Part shown: one piece after another, positions 61,837 to 64,000 of the stretch | Layout of the letters: every line of letters starts with the position of its first letter | How positions within the stretch are numbered: the stretch's first letter is position 1 | Source of the DNA: Verrucomicrobiales bacterium | GTDB taxonomy: Bacteria; Verrucomicrobiota; Verrucomicrobiia; Verrucomicrobiales; DEV007 | Assembly (NCBI GenBank): GCA_028047635.1 | Contig: JAOFXR010000006.1 | Coordinates: forward strand, 29,855-93,854 | Direction of reading: 5' to 3' | DNA: 64,000 bases | Notes under the pieces: generated by a model | What the model saw: only the letters and a program-made list of their open reading frames with translations | Told to the model about the DNA's origin: nothing | The model's database searches: none | Translations under genes and position numbers: made by a program

Positions 61837-62694
61837 TTACTCCGCTCCGTCCGGCCTTCGCTCCAAAATCCCCTCTTCGATCAACAAATCAAAATGACGC
61901 ACAACCGCACCAGCCATGTGGCCTTCGATGCGTAAGCCCATCTCAAGATTCTCGAGCATACCTGCATGCGTGAGATTTGCTGAGGTCACCAGGGCATCGT
62001 GACAGTCGGCGACAATGACCTTGGCATGGAGCTTTCTGTCATAATGCTGACCTCTCTTTGAAGTTGCCTTGGTAAGATCCTTGCTCCAGCTATACACCTC
62101 GCGCTTAGCACCATCTAAATTTGAAGGCCATCGCTCGTTCAAAGCCAAAAAATTATCCAGCCCGCTCGATTTCTCGCCCGGATCAAAGACAAAGCGGACG
62201 CGGACACCGGCGCGGGATTTTCCAATCAAGACGTTAATCAGTTCCTGAATCTGAGTCGTGCTCGTCACAAGCCAATAGCCCACGATGAGAAGATCTGAGT
62301 TCGCACCGGAGAGGATTTCATTCACAACCGCCTCAGTCCGCCGAACTTCCGATCCAGACACTTCAGGTCCAGTCCACACGGTATCGACCGTGTGCCCTCG
62401 TCCTTTCGCAATTCTATAGCAATCAAGCGAAGACTGGACCATCGCGGTCACGTCCAGCGCCCCAAGATGGGGCATCTTCGTGCTCCATGCCTTGAGGAAT
62501 GCTTTCAAATTGTGGCTCCCCGGAGCACCGCCAAGGACGTTGCTGATCGAGATGGGTCCGCTGCTGGGAGTCAGGCTACCCGACCGCAGTGATGCGATGA
62601 TAGCATCCGCCAGCGACTGGTTTGCAGCCACCTGCCCTACGAGTTTGGAGCAAGCTGTCGCAAACGCATCAGAGTCCTCCGGGGTCATTCCCAT
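61837..62694 (-). CDS. drmC: DISARM phospholipase-D-like protein DrmC
   Basis: 285 residues, cytoplasmic. The C-terminal half has one phospholipase D HKD site, KLHAKVIVADCHDALVTSAN (His, Lys, Asp at about residues 232-239), followed by LTHAGMLENLEMGLRIEG. A degenerate first half lies around DLLIVGYWLVTSTTQIQELI, RAGVRVRFVFDPGEKSSGLD. This length and layout match DrmC of the DISARM anti-phage system, in which DrmC is often dispensable. It directly follows the drmB-like gene with overlap; ATG at 62694 or, with a 4-base ATGA overlap, at 62688. It would be the last DISARM gene, with only a beta-lactamase fragment beyond it. Confidence 0.85.
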   Translation of the reverse strand: MGMTPEDSDAFATACSKLVGQVAANQSLADAIIASLRSGSLTPSSGPISISNVLGGAPGSHNLKAFLKAWSTKMPHLGALDVTAMVQSSLDCYRIAKGRGHTVDTVWTGPEVSGSEVRRTEAVVNEILSGANSDLLIVGYWLVTSTTQIQELINVLIGKSRAGVRVRFVFDPGEKSSGLDNFLALNERWPSNLDGAKREVYSWSKDLTKATSKRGQHYDRKLHAKVIVADCHDALVTSANLTHAGMLENLEMGLRIEGHMAGAVVRHFDLLIEEGILERRPDGAE

Positions 62695-64000
62695 CCAAGA
62701 TGTTTAGGAGTAAAGAAAGCGACATCCTGCGTGGCGACCGTCGGAACCAGGAGGGAGCGATCGAGCCACGAGTTGAAAGCCTCACAGCTGGTCTCAGGAA
62801 CTAAAACGCAGGCATGGCAGGCCGCTCCGTTCATACTCCTGTGCCGGTTCGGCTCGTGACTGGCACACAATGGATCCGAGGAGCATCGCGTTAGATCCCT
62901 CAGGGCATCCTGGAGCAACGGACCGAGACGCTCTGGTGTTCCAAGGTCCACGAGCCCTCCGAGGCTTCCCTCGGAATCAGGGCTCGCGGTATAGAGCAGC
63001 ACTCCACTCATCTCGCGCCCCTCCTCAGTCGACGCATAGATCCGTTCGCGAATCGAAGCTCCTGAATAGCCGCAATCGAGCGCCAAGGCTCGCATTACGG
63101 CATGGGAAAATGAGTGAAGCACAATAAAGCGCGCCTTCTCACGAATATCATCGTCTGTAGGCGGCTCCACGTCCTCCGCGTCATCTCTCACGCTGGCTGC
63201 GATCATCGCACGAACCCGGTTCTGCACGGCCGTATTTGTAGCCCATCCATCAAGAGTGGCACTGGTAAATTCGAAAAACAGACCTTCGCCCCGCACTTCC
63301 ACCGCAGGCAACCAATCCAGATTGGGATTTGCAGAGATCGGTGCAATCTCGACTTCTTCTCCCTCGCCTCCAAAAGGCCCGCCCTTCGATTCGAGACGGG
63401 TGAAACCTGTAAGAGCTCTTACCTCGAGAAGCTTTCTTACTTGAATGACCGACGTGAGAACATCACTCAGCTTCTCAGGCACTTCGGTCTTTTGAGAGAA
63501 GAAATCCGAACGCTCTCCCTGACTGAATCCATCAGGGTCTCTCAACGCCTCCCACTCAGGAAGAAGAAGGTCGGTCTCATCTGTTTCAATGTCTCCACGG
63601 CTCTTCAGAATTGCCTCTAAGAGCACAGGTTTATCATCCACGAACTCCGAGAGATCCGGCGTTACTGCAATGAGTGCAGGGAGGAATTGGCTCAACGAAT
63701 CCAAGTCCTTGATCAACTCGAGAATCTCGGGCTGACATTTCCCCAAAATTTTTCCAATCGGAGTTGCTGCATCCTTGATGGAAAGTGCGCTCCGAACCGC
63801 CGGGAACCAGGAATTGGTCGCGCCTCGCTGAAGCGTCTCTACCGCGTCGGAGTGCTCACAGACTGGATCCACATTATCTGGCCCCAACCATGGTCTCTTT
63901 CGATTACAGGTGCCCGCGACTTCATGCCTTTTCGCACCAAAGGCCTCGCCAACGCTCCGCTTGGCGTCGCAACTGCAGGTAACCCACAGATCGCGAACGG
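62685..64000 (-). CDS. drmB: DISARM DUF1998 protein DrmB, C-terminal part (5' end beyond window)
   Basis: The frame is open to the right edge. Reading by hand from the edge adds VRDLWVTCSCDAKRSVGEAF and so on before the ORF's TTG at 63887, so the start is outside. Visible parts: a Cys cluster near the edge (TCSC, TCNRKRPWLG, DPVCE), the LQRGATNSWFPAVRSALSI stretch typical of DUF1998/DrmB proteins, FIVLHSFSHAVMRALALDCG, GYSGASIRERIYA, a LYTASPDSEGSLGGLVDLG strand and a final zinc-binding cluster CSSDPLCASHE, NGAACHACVLVPETSCEAFN. These are DrmB hallmarks, and drmC overlaps its stop. DrmB works with the DrmA helicase against phage DNA. The helicase and methylase genes should lie to the right of this window. 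Confidence 0.85.
   Translation of the reverse strand, partial: VRDLWVTCSCDAKRSVGEAFGAKRHEVAGTCNRKRPWLGPDNVDPVCEHSDAVETLQRGATNSWFPAVRSALSIKDAATPIGKILGKCQPEILELIKDLDSLSQFLPALIAVTPDLSEFVDDKPVLLEAILKSRGDIETDETDLLLPEWEALRDPDGFSQGERSDFFSQKTEVPEKLSDVLTSVIQVRKLLEVRALTGFTRLESKGGPFGGEGEEVEIAPISANPNLDWLPAVEVRGEGLFFEFTSATLDGWATNTAVQNRVRAMIAASVRDDAEDVEPPTDDDIREKARFIVLHSFSHAVMRALALDCGYSGASIRERIYASTEEGREMSGVLLYTASPDSEGSLGGLVDLGTPERLGPLLQDALRDLTRCSSDPLCASHEPNRHRSMNGAACHACVLVPETSCEAFNSWLDRSLLVPTVATQDVAFFTPKHLGWE

Noticed and set aside
61837..62694. Calling the PLD protein a cardiolipin synthase or nuclease unrelated to defence
   Set aside because: It has a single HKD site, no membrane segments, and overlaps a DUF1998 gene with DrmB features, which fits DISARM better.
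1..64000. CRISPR arrays, tRNA, rRNA or intact transposases
   Set aside because: I looked for regularly spaced repeats, tRNA-like ends and transposase motifs and saw none that hold up.

Overview
The window reads as part of the genome of a free-living, probably marine member of the Planctomycetota-Verrucomicrobiota (PVC) group; I would lean towards Verrucomicrobiota but cannot prove it. The reasons are nine secreted sulfatases, paired DUF1592/DUF1552 and PSD1/DUF1501 genes with planctomycete-type haem-binding CxxCH motifs, a PVC-type propeller-cytochrome dehydrogenase, and an ECF sigma factor followed by a FecR-LamG protein. Nearly every product has an export signal. The content fits breakdown of sulfated algal polysaccharide. 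No tRNA, rRNA, CRISPR array or intact transposase was seen.

Layout. 1-4616 (minus): a GH16 glycoside hydrolase cut by the left edge and missed by simple ORF calling because it has no stop in the window, a group III truncated haemoglobin, a DUF4886/SGNH hydrolase and a sulfatase. 4776-9816 (the only plus-strand genes): a BNR-repeat protein, a sulfatase and a sulfatase-sialidase fusion, tightly packed as an operon. 9977-14668 (minus): a DUF1501 and PSD1/PSCyt1 pair. 14950-24400 (minus): an FAD oxidoreductase, an EF-hand sulfatase, a PQQ-type propeller, a GH43/GH117-like propeller and a sulfatase.

24545-33471 (minus): ECF sigma, FecR-LamG, a propeller/HEAT/cytochrome c protein, then a DUF1592/DUF1552 pair. 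The upstream region and first codons of the sigma gene recur in front of the DUF1592 gene, so this pair seems to sit behind a decapitated sigma-factor paralogue. 33800-59163 (minus): a co-directional run of 12 genes with mostly very short spacers: a DUF3604 protein, three sulfatases, an esterase, a 1049-aa PQQ-propeller protein, a 1654-aa five-module protein, another DUF1552/DUF1592 pair, a beta-helix protein and a sulfatase-esterase fusion.

59609-64000 (minus) is different in character: an acyltransferase with ankyrin repeats inserted between its membrane segments, a headless beta-lactamase fragment, and then drmC and the C-terminal part of drmB of a DISARM anti-phage system that continues past the right edge. 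An imperfect inverted repeat (59312-59344 / 61788-61821) brackets the acyltransferase and the fragment.

How the parts may work together (inference): glycosidases and lyase-like beta-helix proteins cut a sulfated glycan, sulfatases and esterases strip sulfate and acyl groups, and FAD, propeller and cytochrome proteins oxidise sugars or pass electrons. The ECF/FecR pair may control part of this. Every sulfatase carries the Cys-type motif CxPxR, so a formylglycine-generating enzyme must be encoded elsewhere.
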